From Pseudorhizobium xiangyangii (GTDB lineage: Bacteria > Pseudomonadota > Alphaproteobacteria > Rhizobiales > Rhizobiaceae): 64,000 nt of DNA. This document shows positions 9,077 to 16,532 of this stretch, piece after piece; the stretch's first letter is position 1, and each line of letters opens with the position of its first letter. Position numbers and translations under genes: made by a program. The stretch covers positions 1-64,000 of the forward strand of contig NZ_JAJAWH010000017.1 in assembly GCF_020531965.1 (NCBI RefSeq), in the 5' to 3' direction. The notes below the pieces were generated by a model. It was not told the DNA's origin. It ran no database searches and worked only from the letters and a program-made list of their open reading frames with translations.

Positions 9077-9833
9077 TTATAGAGACGGACACGACCGGCG
9101 AACGCCGTTCGGTCGACGAAGGTTGAAAAGGTTGCCAGCGAGAACCAGTGCCGCCCCCAAGGCCGTAAAACCGTCAATGGTTTCGGTGTATAACAGATAA
9201 CCCAATAGCGCCGACAACGGCACCCGCAGATAGTCCATGGGCATCACCAGCGTAGCCTCGGCATAGGACAGTGCTTTGGCCATGCAAAAATGTGCGAATG
9301 TGCCTGAGAATGCGATGAGGAATATCCATGGCCATACCGCGGCGGATGGCCAGATCCACACTTTCAGCGCCGGAACAAGTCCGATGACAGACTGGATGAT
9401 AAGCATCCAGAAGATGATCTTCGTCGCGCTGTCCGAACGCGTCAGGGCTTTTGTCATGATGAACGATATGGCAAATACAAAAGCGGCTCCCAGCACGACC
9501 AGATGCCCCGGATCGAGTGGCACCGAGCCGGGCCGCACGATGAGCAGGACGCCGGCAAGGCCAAACAGGATCGCCATGCACTTGCGCCATGTCAGTCGCT
9601 CGCCAAGAAAAGCCGCCGCCATGAGAGCCACCCAGATCGGCGCAGTAAATTCGATGGCAATAACCTGGGCCAGGGGAATCATTGTGAGGCCCATCAGCCA
9701 TGCGAACTGACCGACATAGTGGGCGACGTTGCGGCCTATGTGGCTGGGTAGAATACTGGTCCGCATCGCCCTGATGCCGCCCTCGCGATAGACAAGTGGC
9801 AATAGCATGAAGAAGGCGATGACGGAGCGCATC
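9077..9833 (-). pseudogene. EamA/DMT-family transporter, 3' part (split by IS)
   Basis: This is the main part of a drug/metabolite-transporter-superfamily membrane protein with about nine remaining hydrophobic segments and two EamA-type halves (for example PIWVALMAAAFLGERLTW and YLRVPLSALLGYLLYTET, the classical ends of each half). The first about 46 residues lie on the other side of the insertion element (11153-11291). Removing the element and one copy of GCATC restores one frame of 297 codons, so the gene was intact before insertion. The substrate is unknown. The shortened product starting inside the IS end is unlikely to work. Confidence 0.85.
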
Positions 9834-9888
9834 TGAACTGCACCCCCTTTCGACCGAACAGTCGGCATAAGCAGAAAGGCTCAAGCAC

Positions 9889-10296
9889 ATGCTTGAGGAC
9901 AGGCTTATGTCTAACGAGTACCGACACGTTGAATTGCTGACGGGTGATGTCCGCCGCAGGCGGTGGACAACCGAGCAGAAGCTGACAATCATTGAGCAGA
10001 GTTTTGAGCCAGGCGAGACGGTATCTTCGACCGCTCGCCGCCATGGCGTTGCGCCCAATCTGCTTTACCGGTGGCGCAGGCTCTTGAGCGAGGGAGGTGC
10101 TGCAGCCGTGGAATCTGACGAGCCGGTTGTCGGCAATTCGGAAGTGAAGAAGCTGGAAGACCGCGTCCGCGAGTTGGAGCGCATACTCGGCCGCAAGACG
10201 ATGGAGGTGGAAATCCTCCGCGAGGCCCTTTCCAAAGCGGACTCAAAAAAACGGATATCGCGGCCGATCTTGTTGCCGAAGGACGGTTCCCGATGA
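9889..10296 (+). CDS. IS3-family transposase OrfA (HTH protein)
   Basis: A 135-residue helix-turn-helix protein that binds the IS ends. The HTH is at about residues 25-65 (RRWTTEQKLTIIEQSF, STARRHGVAPNLLYRWRR), followed by a leucine-zipper-like coiled coil (VKKLEDRVRELERILGRKTMEVEILREAL). It overlaps orfB by ATGA. Near its end the A7 run at 10245-10251 can shift ribosomes by -1 into the orfB frame, which is open from there. A second ATG at 9907 has a better-spaced AGG and could be the true start. Confidence 0.9.
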   Translation: MLEDRLMSNEYRHVELLTGDVRRRRWTTEQKLTIIEQSFEPGETVSSTARRHGVAPNLLYRWRRLLSEGGAAAVESDEPVVGNSEVKKLEDRVRELERILGRKTMEVEILREALSKADSKKRISRPILLPKDGSR

Positions 10297-11120
10297 AGAC
10301 CGTCGCAGACACCCTCGGTGTTTCCCGTTCAAACCTCGTCGAGCGGTTGAAAGGCAGATCGAAGCCGCGCGGTCCCTACCATAAGGCCGAGGATGCTGAA
10401 CTTCTGCCCGCCATTCGCAGGCTGGTGGATCAAAGGCCAACCTATGGCTATCGGCGGATCGCCGCGCTCCTCAATCGCGAAAGGCGAGCCGCCGATAAGC
10501 CTGTCGTCAACGCCAAACGGGTTCATCGCATCATGGGCAGCCACGCGATGCTGCTGGAGAAGCATACGGCCGTTCGCAAGGGCCGTATCCACGATGGCAA
10601 GGTCATGGTCATGCGCTCGAACCTGCGCTGGTGCTCGGATGGTCTGGAGTTCACCTGCTGGAATGGCGAGGTTATCCGGCTCGCCTTCATCATCGACGCC
10701 TTTGACCGAGAGATCATCGCCTGGACAGCGGTCGCAAATGCAGGCATCTCCGGCTCGGACGTGCGCGACATGATGCTGGAGGCGGTCGAGAAGCGCTTTG
10801 GTGCAACGAGAGCCCCACACGCTATCGAGCATCTCTCGGACAATGGCTCAGCTTATACGGCGCGGGACACCAGGCTGTTCGCGCAGGCGCTCAACCTCAC
10901 GCCCTGCTTCACCCCGGTCGCGAGCCCCCAGTCGAATGGAATGTCCGAGGCTTTCGTCAAAACCCTAAAGCGGGACTATGTCCGTATATCCCAGGTTCCG
11001 GACGCCGAAACAGCGCTCCGGCTCATCGACGGATGGATCGAAGACTACAACGAAATCCATCCGCATTCCGCGCTCAAGATGGCTTCCCCTCGGCAGTTCA
11101 TCAGGGCTAAATCAACCTAG
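10293..11120 (+). CDS. IS3-family transposase OrfB (DDE integrase core)
   Basis: A 275-residue DDE transposase domain of IS3/retroviral-integrase type. It has an HTH_21-like region (TYGYRRIAALLNRE), then the catalytic Asp in RWCSDGLEF, Asp in HLSDNGS and Glu in MSEAFVKTLKRDYV, ending with the conserved YNEIHPHSALKMASP. All three acids are present, so the enzyme appears intact. It is probably made mainly as an OrfAB fusion by -1 frameshifting, because the frame is open upstream of its ATG back to the A7 run. Confidence 0.93.
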   Translation: MKTVADTLGVSRSNLVERLKGRSKPRGPYHKAEDAELLPAIRRLVDQRPTYGYRRIAALLNRERRAADKPVVNAKRVHRIMGSHAMLLEKHTAVRKGRIHDGKVMVMRSNLRWCSDGLEFTCWNGEVIRLAFIIDAFDREIIAWTAVANAGISGSDVRDMMLEAVEKRFGATRAPHAIEHLSDNGSAYTARDTRLFAQALNLTPCFTPVASPQSNGMSEAFVKTLKRDYVRISQVPDAETALRLIDGWIEDYNEIHPHSALKMASPRQFIRAKST

Positions 11121-11152
11121 CTGACCTGTCCGGTGAAACGGGGAGCACTCCA

Positions 11153-11291
11153 GCATCTCCATGACCTGGAAAACGTCAATCTCCCGCGTGATAACCCGGC
11201 CCGAAACGGCCATAAGGAGAAGCAGGGCGATAGACGTAGCCATCCATGCGGCTGCTCGTGGCGTGGACTGGTTATTCTTCACGTTTGCCAT
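11153..11291 (-). pseudogene. EamA/DMT-family transporter, 5' part (split by IS)
   Basis: This is the beginning of the transporter gene whose remainder is at 9077-9833. Reading from the ATG at 11291 gives a short polar start then a hydrophobic first segment (TSIALLLLMAVSGRVITREI), and it joins in frame across the element to MRSVIAFFMLLPLVYREGG. The join uses one copy of the target sequence. This fragment is too short for the length cut-offs used in routine gene finding. Confidence 0.85.
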
Positions 11292-11453
11292 TCTTCCCGC
11301 TGAGCATTCAGATATCGACGGCCACTCAGCTGTGCACCGGCGTAGCGAGACACTGAAGCGCTTGGTCCAACGTCTCGAGCATCGAATACCGTTCGCGAGA
11401 CAAGGCGAGCCTTTGTGCCGAAACCTGGTTCAAGTCTAGGCTGGTGAGGCCCA
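11292..11453. other. Gap between the transporter and the PBP gene
   Basis: About 160 bp with no gene. It should contain the promoter of the minus-strand EamA gene. No clear hairpin or operator was seen. Confidence 0.3.
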
Positions 11454-12527
11454 TTACTGGAGGGGCGGCCTCTGTAACGGCTTTGGAACGTCCGCAACGT
11501 TCTCGATCGCCCATGTGCGAATTATGTGCTTGCTGACAGGCATCTCGGGTCCAAGAAATGTCTGATGCCCTGGCAGGCCCATTGGGTACATCGCTTCCCG
11601 ACCGGCCTCATAAGCTGCAGTCTGATCGCTGCAAAGCCGCAGGCGCATATCTTCGGGTTGAACATCTGGGCGGTTCGATAGCGCTTCAAGTGAACCGAGG
11701 TGCGATCCGAGTGTGCCGTCAAAGGCCTGCGTCAAAAACTGAGCGGTACGTTCGCTACGCTCCCGTTCAGTCGTTGCGCCCAGGAGAACCACCATAACAC
11801 GTCGGCCGTTGCGCTGAGCCAAAGCAACCATGTTACGGCCTGATGCACAGATGAAACCTGTCTTCATCCCCGTGGTTCCCGGGAAATGGGCCAAAAGCTC
11901 ATTGGAGGAAGCCACCTCTTTCCCATCGACGACAACTCCTGCTGCCTGAAAAAAGTACCTGTACTCGGGAAAGCTCTGGTCGATACGGATCCCCAGCAGC
12001 GCCAGGTCTCGTGCCGTAGAATGTTGCGTCCGGTCGAAGAGCCCATTTGGGTTGGCGAAGTGGGTCGCCGTCAAACCAAGTCTTTTGGCTGCATCGTTCA
12101 TGCGTTCGACGAAGGTCGCGTCATTGGAAGCCACAGTCTCAGCCAATGCTACAGCAACATCGTTAGTGGAACCTGCGATGACGGCGAAAAGCGCATCCTC
12201 CAGGGTCATGGCGCGACCGACAGAGAGCCCGGCTTCAAGCGATGCTTGGCTCATCGCGTGCCGCGAAATTACCACCGGCGTGTCCATCGTGACTTGGCCT
12301 GATCGCAACGCTTCGAAGACAACAAAGACAGTCATGAGTTTCGTCGTGGAGGCCGGATACCACGGGACACCGGCATCTTCCGCATGGAGGACGGCCTGCG
12401 TCGCTACATCCACCACGAGGGCTGGCGTGGCGCCAACAGGCACGGCTGCAAAAACCGAAGTACTAAGCAAGAGCGCTTTCCATCCGTTGGAGAGAGCCTT
12501 CATCCTGCTCAAGTTTCCCATTTCCAT
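11454..12527 (-). CDS. D-alanyl-D-alanine carboxypeptidase (peptidase S11, PBP5/6-like)
   Basis: A low-molecular-mass penicillin-binding protein that trims the terminal D-Ala of peptidoglycan stem peptides in the periplasm. The 357-residue product has a signal peptide (hydrophobic LLLSTSVFAAVPVGA, cleavage after about residue 33), then all three active-site motifs: SxxK as STTK (S60, K63), SxN as STN (120-122) and KTG (222-224). The C-terminal part lacks an obvious amphipathic membrane anchor. Starts at 12527, 12521 or 12503 are possible; the longest with a plausible leader was chosen. It is monocistronic and diverges from the small RNA. Confidence 0.88.
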   Translation of the reverse strand: MEMGNLSRMKALSNGWKALLLSTSVFAAVPVGATPALVVDVATQAVLHAEDAGVPWYPASTTKLMTVFVVFEALRSGQVTMDTPVVISRHAMSQASLEAGLSVGRAMTLEDALFAVIAGSTNDVAVALAETVASNDATFVERMNDAAKRLGLTATHFANPNGLFDRTQHSTARDLALLGIRIDQSFPEYRYFFQAAGVVVDGKEVASSNELLAHFPGTTGMKTGFICASGRNMVALAQRNGRRVMVVLLGATTERERSERTAQFLTQAFDGTLGSHLGSLEALSNRPDVQPEDMRLRLCSDQTAAYEAGREAMYPMGLPGHQTFLGPEMPVSKHIIRTWAIENVADVPKPLQRPPLQ

Positions 12528-12918
12528 ATCCAATTTGAAATCTGCATGCGCGGGCGCAGCGTCTGTGAGAGTGCTATTGCTTAAGCAAAGAATGATCCTG
12601 GAGATCGCTGAGTGATGCGAGCTGACGCTTTGAATTAGGTCAAACGGGCAAAATTTAGACCTCGCGAGATTGCTTATCTCAGGGCTATGGAACGGTTGGA
12701 ACAGGCGGTCAATGCCCTTGCCATTTGCGCGCGCCCGGATTCTGTTGGAACCGCCGCCATTCCTGCCGCGCCGACCTGTCAATCATGCACAAACGAGCCA
12801 ATCCTACATGACGGCCCGTGCGCAGCCGAGGCGAAGGCCGCCTTAGCTGCGCGATTGGTGCATAGCTGCACTGCAGCATAAGCTCTTTGAAATAAGCGCT
12901 ATCAGGGTATGATGGTTT
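12528..12918. promoter_or_regulatory. Intergenic region with small-RNA promoter
   Basis: About 390 bp. It holds the leader of the minus-strand carboxypeptidase gene and, at its right end, a promoter for the small RNA: TTTGAA (12886-12891), 16-base spacer, TATGAT (12908-12913). The TTGAA-type -35 could also suit a heat-shock sigma factor. A small plus-strand frame at 12687-12881 has no family features and is not called as a gene. Confidence 0.5.
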
Positions 12919-13080
12919 TCATCGAAGCGATGCACCTCCTCCCGCAAAGCTTCGTGTTTCAGGTGGCCCACTCCTCCTCCCAGGGACGCCTGTAGGAACA
13001 GCAGCACTCCTCCTCCCAGCTGCTGTTCGGTTCTTTTGGAAAAGCCTGCCGCACCTCCTCCCGCGGCGGGCTTTTTCGTT
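12919..13080 (+). ncRNA. 'Cuckoo'/alpha-r14-like small RNA with four CCTCCTCCC hairpins
   Basis: Four consecutive hairpins each carry a CTCCTCCC loop. First: CGAAGC (12923-12928) with GCTTCG (12949-12954). Second: CAGGTGGCCC (12960-12969) with GGGACGCCTG, one mismatch. Third: GAACAGCAG (12996-13004) with CTGCTGTTC (13020-13028). Fourth: AGCCTGCCGC (13043-13052) with GCGGCGGGCT (13063-13072), followed by TTTTTCGTTTTT as a terminator. Small RNAs with anti-Shine-Dalgarno loops of this kind, often in tandem, are known in Alphaproteobacteria (CcsR RNAs in Rhodobacter, cuckoo and alpha-r14 families in rhizobia), usually stress-linked. The region could be one RNA or several processed units. The terminator hairpin is 13043-13072. 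Confidence 0.8.
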
Positions 13081-13220
13081 TTTAGCCCTCTGGTAATTTT
13101 AACGGCCGGAAGGTGGGGGATGGGGTGAGGATCATATCTCCCTTAAGTTCGATGCAGAGCATCCGGACGCCGGCAGCAAATTTCAGCACTGAAATGAAGT
13201 CGCTCTCATCCTAATGGGAG

Positions 13221-14243
13221 CTAGGCGCTTTCCCTTGCAATCAGCTTTCCCTGGAAAAGGCGGTCGAAATCCCGATCTTCGGAGCTTCCGAGAACCTCGA
13301 CGAGGTACTCGACCATATCGGAGATTGGTTGGCGGTAGGTCGTCAGCCGATAATTCGGACTGTCAGCCTGAGGCACATCGTCGAACCCGGTTATGGCAAT
13401 GTCTTCGGAGACGCGTAAACGCAACTTGTGGCGGATCACGTCCATGGCTCCGATCGCAAGCGCATCGTTCTCGCAAACGATGATGTCCGGCAGCGCCTCT
13501 GCATTGCGCCCGGCCAGCGTATCCGTGACGATATCGGCGGCCAATGCCGGATCATAGGCGGCGACTGCAACCGTCTCGGGCTCGACGCCAAAATGTCCGC
13601 GCCAGTATTCGACGAAGGTTTCCTTGCGCAGGAGGTGGGCTGAATAGGTGCGTGGCCCGGCCAGAAACATCGGTCGGCGATATCCCCGTTCATGCACGTA
13701 GTTGGCGATTTCCTTCATCGCATGCACATCGTCCACGGCGATAGAAATGGTGTTCGGGTTGCGCGAAGTTCGGGCGAAAATAATCAGTTTGCGAAAGCGC
13801 CGGGCATGAAGGGCGGTCTCCAGGACCTCGTCGTCAAACTGGATGCCGATCAGGATCACCGCATCGACACGCCGCTGGCTGGCATTCAGCAGCGCATGCC
13901 CGGCATCGTCCCTGTTAAGAGTGTTGACGAGCAGGATATCCCATCCCTCACGCCGCAATATGCGGGTCAGGTGCTCCATCATCACCAGCTTGTGTGGATT
14001 TGCGAAGTCGTCGATGAGAAGTGCCACGAGATTCGACCGGTCGGACGCAAGACTTGCGGCCCGCAGGTCCGGCACGTAGCCGAGCCGTTCCGCAGCGACC
14101 ATGACCTTCTCCAGGCTCTTGGTCGATATGGATGCGTCTTTCCGGAAGGCGCGATTGACCGTCCAGCGCGATACCCCTGCAGCAACGGCCACGTCGTCTG
14201 CCGTTACGTGGCCGGCAAAAGCGGGCTTTTTTTCACCTGCCAT
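13221..14243 (-). CDS. LacI-family regulator of the inositol locus
   Basis: A 340-residue LacI/GalR-type repressor. The N-terminal helix-turn-helix (TADDVAVAAGVSRWTVNRAFR, residues about 14-35) and hinge (LGYVPDLRAASLAS) are followed by a periplasmic-binding-protein-like ligand domain ending in the family pattern ITGFDDVPQADSPNYRLTTYRQP. It is divergent from the inositol operon at 14412, and two symmetric operator-like sites lie between them (14320-14357). It most probably represses the operon until inositol or a catabolite binds; this is inferred from position. Confidence 0.9.
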   Translation of the reverse strand: MAGEKKPAFAGHVTADDVAVAAGVSRWTVNRAFRKDASISTKSLEKVMVAAERLGYVPDLRAASLASDRSNLVALLIDDFANPHKLVMMEHLTRILRREGWDILLVNTLNRDDAGHALLNASQRRVDAVILIGIQFDDEVLETALHARRFRKLIIFARTSRNPNTISIAVDDVHAMKEIANYVHERGYRRPMFLAGPRTYSAHLLRKETFVEYWRGHFGVEPETVAVAAYDPALAADIVTDTLAGRNAEALPDIIVCENDALAIGAMDVIRHKLRLRVSEDIAITGFDDVPQADSPNYRLTTYRQPISDMVEYLVEVLGSSEDRDFDRLFQGKLIARESA

Positions 14244-14319
14244 TCTGTTCTCCTACCTCCGTCTTGTATCGGTTCGCGGTCAATTGATAGGGCCTTTTTA
14301 TCTTGCCCCGAGAAAATTT

Positions 14320-14357
14320 TGCTCACGGGAGCATTTTCATCTTGCTCGCGAGAGCAA
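14320..14357. promoter_or_regulatory. Tandem LacI-type operators of the inositol operon
   Basis: Two palindromes with the same half-sites lie in the divergent promoter region: TGCTCACGGGAGCA (14320-14333) and TTGCTCGCGAGAGCAA (14342-14357), with centres 23 bp apart. Both have the central CG typical of LacI-family operators (TGCTC-NCGN-GAGCA). A weaker related half-site (TTGCCCCGAGA) precedes them at about 14303. Their position between the LacI gene and iolG suggests they bind that regulator. Confidence 0.75.
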
Positions 14358-14411
14358 AAATGGAGATAGTCCGCTCAGGAACGGGATCAAGCCGCGATCG
14401 GGAGGTTATTT

Positions 14412-15404
14412 GTGGTGAAAATCGGTTTGCTGGGCGCTGGGCGTATCGGTCGCGTACATGCTGTAAATATTGCCGGCCATGCCAGAAGCGAACTGGTTGC
14501 CGTGTCGGACGTGAACGAAGACGCTGCTCGCTCCCTTGCGAAAGTCTACGGCGCAAAGGCGATCAGCTCCGAGGAGATGCTTCAAGACAACTCAATCGAC
14601 GCCGTGCTGATTGCGACTTCGACTGATACCCATTCGGAATTCATTGAAAAGGCAACGGCGGCAGGCAAAGCCGTACTGTGCGAAAAGCCGGTTGACTTGT
14701 CTCTGGACCGCGCCAAAAAATGCCTTGCAGCGGTTTCTGGTAGCGGGATGCCGGTCATGGTTGGCTTTAATCGCCGCTTCGACAGCAATTTCGCCGCGAT
14801 CAAGGCATCCGTCGAAGCCGGCGAAATCGGCAAACCGGAACTGCTTTCGATTACCTCGTTTGATCCGGCGCCGCCGCCGATCAGCTACGTCAAGCTGTCT
14901 GGCGGGCTGTTTCGTGACATGATGATCCATGATTTCGACATGGCGAATTTTATCATGGGTGAGATGCCCAAATCCGTCCACGCAGTCGGCACTTCAATCG
15001 TTGATCCGGAAATCGGCACCGCCGGTGATGTGGATACAGCGGTTGTAACGCTCACATATGCGGATGGTCGCATCGCAGTCATCAAGAACAGCCGCCGTGC
15101 TGTTTATGGCTATGACCAACGTATCGAATTGCTGGGGTCCGAGGGACTGCTGTCGGCCGCCAACGTGCTTGAAAACACCGTGTCGAAGGCGACGAAGGCG
15201 GGCGTCACAAGCGCAAAGCCTGAGTTCTTCTTCCTGGAGCGCTACATGCGTGCCTATGCTTCGGAGTGGGATGCTTTTGTATCCGCCATTCTTGATGGCA
15301 CCCCCATGCCGATCACATTGAGGGACGGGGTGGCAGCATTGGCGTTGGCAGAGGCGGCAACGCAATCGCGCAATTCGGGCCGACCGGTCGAACCCCCGCT
15401 GTAA
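14412..15404 (+). CDS. iolG: Inositol 2-dehydrogenase (Gfo/Idh/MocA family)
   Basis: This NAD-dependent enzyme oxidises myo-inositol to scyllo-inosose, the first catabolic step, in the cytoplasm. The 330-residue product has an N-terminal Rossmann motif (GLLGAGRIGRVHA), the catalytic Lys in CEKPVDLS, and the C-terminal Gfo/Idh signature HDFDMANFIMGE with its His and Asp. GGAGG at 14401-14405 precedes tandem GTG codons (14412 and 14415). It is first in the operon controlled by the LacI protein. Assignment to inositol rests on sequence type and iolCDEB downstream. Confidence 0.88.
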   Translation: MVKIGLLGAGRIGRVHAVNIAGHARSELVAVSDVNEDAARSLAKVYGAKAISSEEMLQDNSIDAVLIATSTDTHSEFIEKATAAGKAVLCEKPVDLSLDRAKKCLAAVSGSGMPVMVGFNRRFDSNFAAIKASVEAGEIGKPELLSITSFDPAPPPISYVKLSGGLFRDMMIHDFDMANFIMGEMPKSVHAVGTSIVDPEIGTAGDVDTAVVTLTYADGRIAVIKNSRRAVYGYDQRIELLGSEGLLSAANVLENTVSKATKAGVTSAKPEFFFLERYMRAYASEWDAFVSAILDGTPMPITLRDGVAALALAEAATQSRNSGRPVEPPL

Positions 15405-15411
15405 ATATTTG

Positions 15412-15430
15412 CGATGGCCTTGGGCCATCG
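15412..15430 (+). terminator. Hairpin after iolG (attenuator-like)
   Basis: CGATGGCC (15412-15419) pairs perfectly with GGCCATCG (15423-15430) around a 3-base loop. It lies 8 bp beyond the iolG stop and lacks a T-run, so it is more likely an mRNA-stabilising or processing hairpin than a full terminator. Confidence 0.5.
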
Positions 15431-15548
15431 TCGGGAGATAGCCGCGGCATTGGGGGAGCATTGCCTCGGCTTTCAGTTCCGGCCCTACGTGGTCGGATGG
15501 AGGGACGTCAGGAACGTGACGTCCAGGGAACTCACTTGGGAGGATAAC

Positions 15549-16472
15549 ATGAAGAACTTACTAGCAGCAGTCGCAACCGTCGCGGTCATCGCCTCGGCAT
15601 TTCCGGCTTTCGCCACCGACATTATCGTCGTTGCCCACGGCCAGGCGAACGATCCGTTCTGGTCTGTCGTCAAGAACGGAGTCGAGAAGGCCGCCAAGGA
15701 TACCGGCGTCAATGTAGAATTCCGCTCGCCTGAAACCTTCGACATGGTTCAGATGGGCCAGATGATCGACGCCGCCGTCAACCAGGAGCCGGCCGGCCTC
15801 GTGGTATCGATCCCCGACGCCGATGCTCTCGGGCCGGCGATCAAGCGTGCGGTCGCGGCCGGAATTCCGGTCATTTCCATGAATTCGGGATCCGATGTCG
15901 CCCATGAACTGGGCGCCCTTCTCCACGTGGGCCAGTCGGAATTCGATGCCGGCAAGGCCGCTGGCAAGAAGCTTGCGGAAATGGGCGGCAAGAAGGGCAT
16001 ATGCGTCAATCAGGAGGTGGGCAACGTTTCGCTCGATCTCCGTTGCCAGGGGTTCACCGAAGGTTTCGGCAATCCCGTCACGGTCATCCCAACCCAGAAT
16101 GATCCGGCGGAAGTCGAATCCAAGGTCCGCGCCGCACTCGAATCCGACACCGATGTCGATACGGTACTCGGACTGAGCGCCTCGCTTGTCGGTGAGCCCG
16201 CCGTCAAGGCCGCTCAGGCCATCGGGCGTGAGAATGTAATGATCGCCAGCTTCGACCTTTCGAGCGGCTTCCTCCAGGATGTGGCCGACGGCAAGGCTGC
16301 CTTTGCCATCGATCAGCAGCAGTTCCTGCAGGGCTACCTGCCGGTGTCGTTCCTGGCACTCAACGCGCAGTACGGCCTTATACCAGGCGGTGATGTCGCC
16401 TCCGGTCCCAACCTCGTGACCAAGGACACTGCAGCCAAGGTTATCGACCTTTCCGCTCAAGGCATCCGCTGA
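15549..16472 (+). CDS. Sugar ABC transporter substrate-binding protein (inositol type)
   Basis: A periplasmic binding protein of the ribose/galactose class (Peripla_BP_4) delivering its ligand to the permease and ATPase that follow. The 307-residue product starts with a signal peptide (LLAAVATVAVIASAFPAFA, cleavage about residue 22), followed by DIIVVAHGQANDPFWSVVKNG and the ligand-site pattern GLVVSIPDADALGPAIKRAV. GGAGGATAAC precedes the ATG at 15549; an upstream in-frame ATG at 15414 lies in leader sequence. The genome context makes inositol the likely ligand. Confidence 0.88.
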   Translation: MKNLLAAVATVAVIASAFPAFATDIIVVAHGQANDPFWSVVKNGVEKAAKDTGVNVEFRSPETFDMVQMGQMIDAAVNQEPAGLVVSIPDADALGPAIKRAVAAGIPVISMNSGSDVAHELGALLHVGQSEFDAGKAAGKKLAEMGGKKGICVNQEVGNVSLDLRCQGFTEGFGNPVTVIPTQNDPAEVESKVRAALESDTDVDTVLGLSASLVGEPAVKAAQAIGRENVMIASFDLSSGFLQDVADGKAAFAIDQQQFLQGYLPVSFLALNAQYGLIPGGDVASGPNLVTKDTAAKVIDLSAQGIR

Positions 16473-16486
16473 ACCATAGCAATCAT

Positions 16487-16512
16487 CCGGGCCGCATAGA
16501 TACGCGGCCCGG
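16487..16512 (+). terminator. Strong hairpin between binding-protein and permease genes
   Basis: CCGGGCCGC (16487-16495) pairs perfectly with GCGGCCCGG (16504-16512) around an 8-base loop. There is no T-run. Such hairpins after binding-protein genes commonly stabilise the upstream mRNA and lower expression of the membrane subunits, which fits the expected excess of binding protein. Confidence 0.65.
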
Positions 16513-16532
16513 CTACCGATCGGGAGAACGCC

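Larger units (their letters stand above)
9834..11152 (+). mobile_element. IS3-family insertion sequence, IS2 group, 1319 bp
   Basis: The element is bounded by imperfect terminal inverted repeats: left 9834-9861 beginning TGAACTGCACCCCCTTTC, right 11126-11152, whose reverse complement begins TGGAGTGCTCCCCGTTTC. A 5-bp target duplication, GCATC, occurs at 9829-9833 and 11153-11157. It carries orfA and orfB with a run of seven A at 10245-10251, a probable -1 frameshift site for an OrfAB transposase. Length, organisation and the CSDG...LSDNG...E pattern fit the IS2 group. Intact ends and reading frames suggest recent, possibly active, transposition. Confidence 0.93.

Noticed and set aside
12687-12881. 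64-codon plus-strand frame before the small RNA
   Set aside because: No family features, weak start site and overlap with the leader of the carboxypeptidase gene.
12919-13080. CRISPR-like array from the repeated CTCCTCCTCCC motif
   Set aside because: Repeat units are only about 10 bases, spacing is irregular and each sits in a hairpin loop; no cas genes are present.
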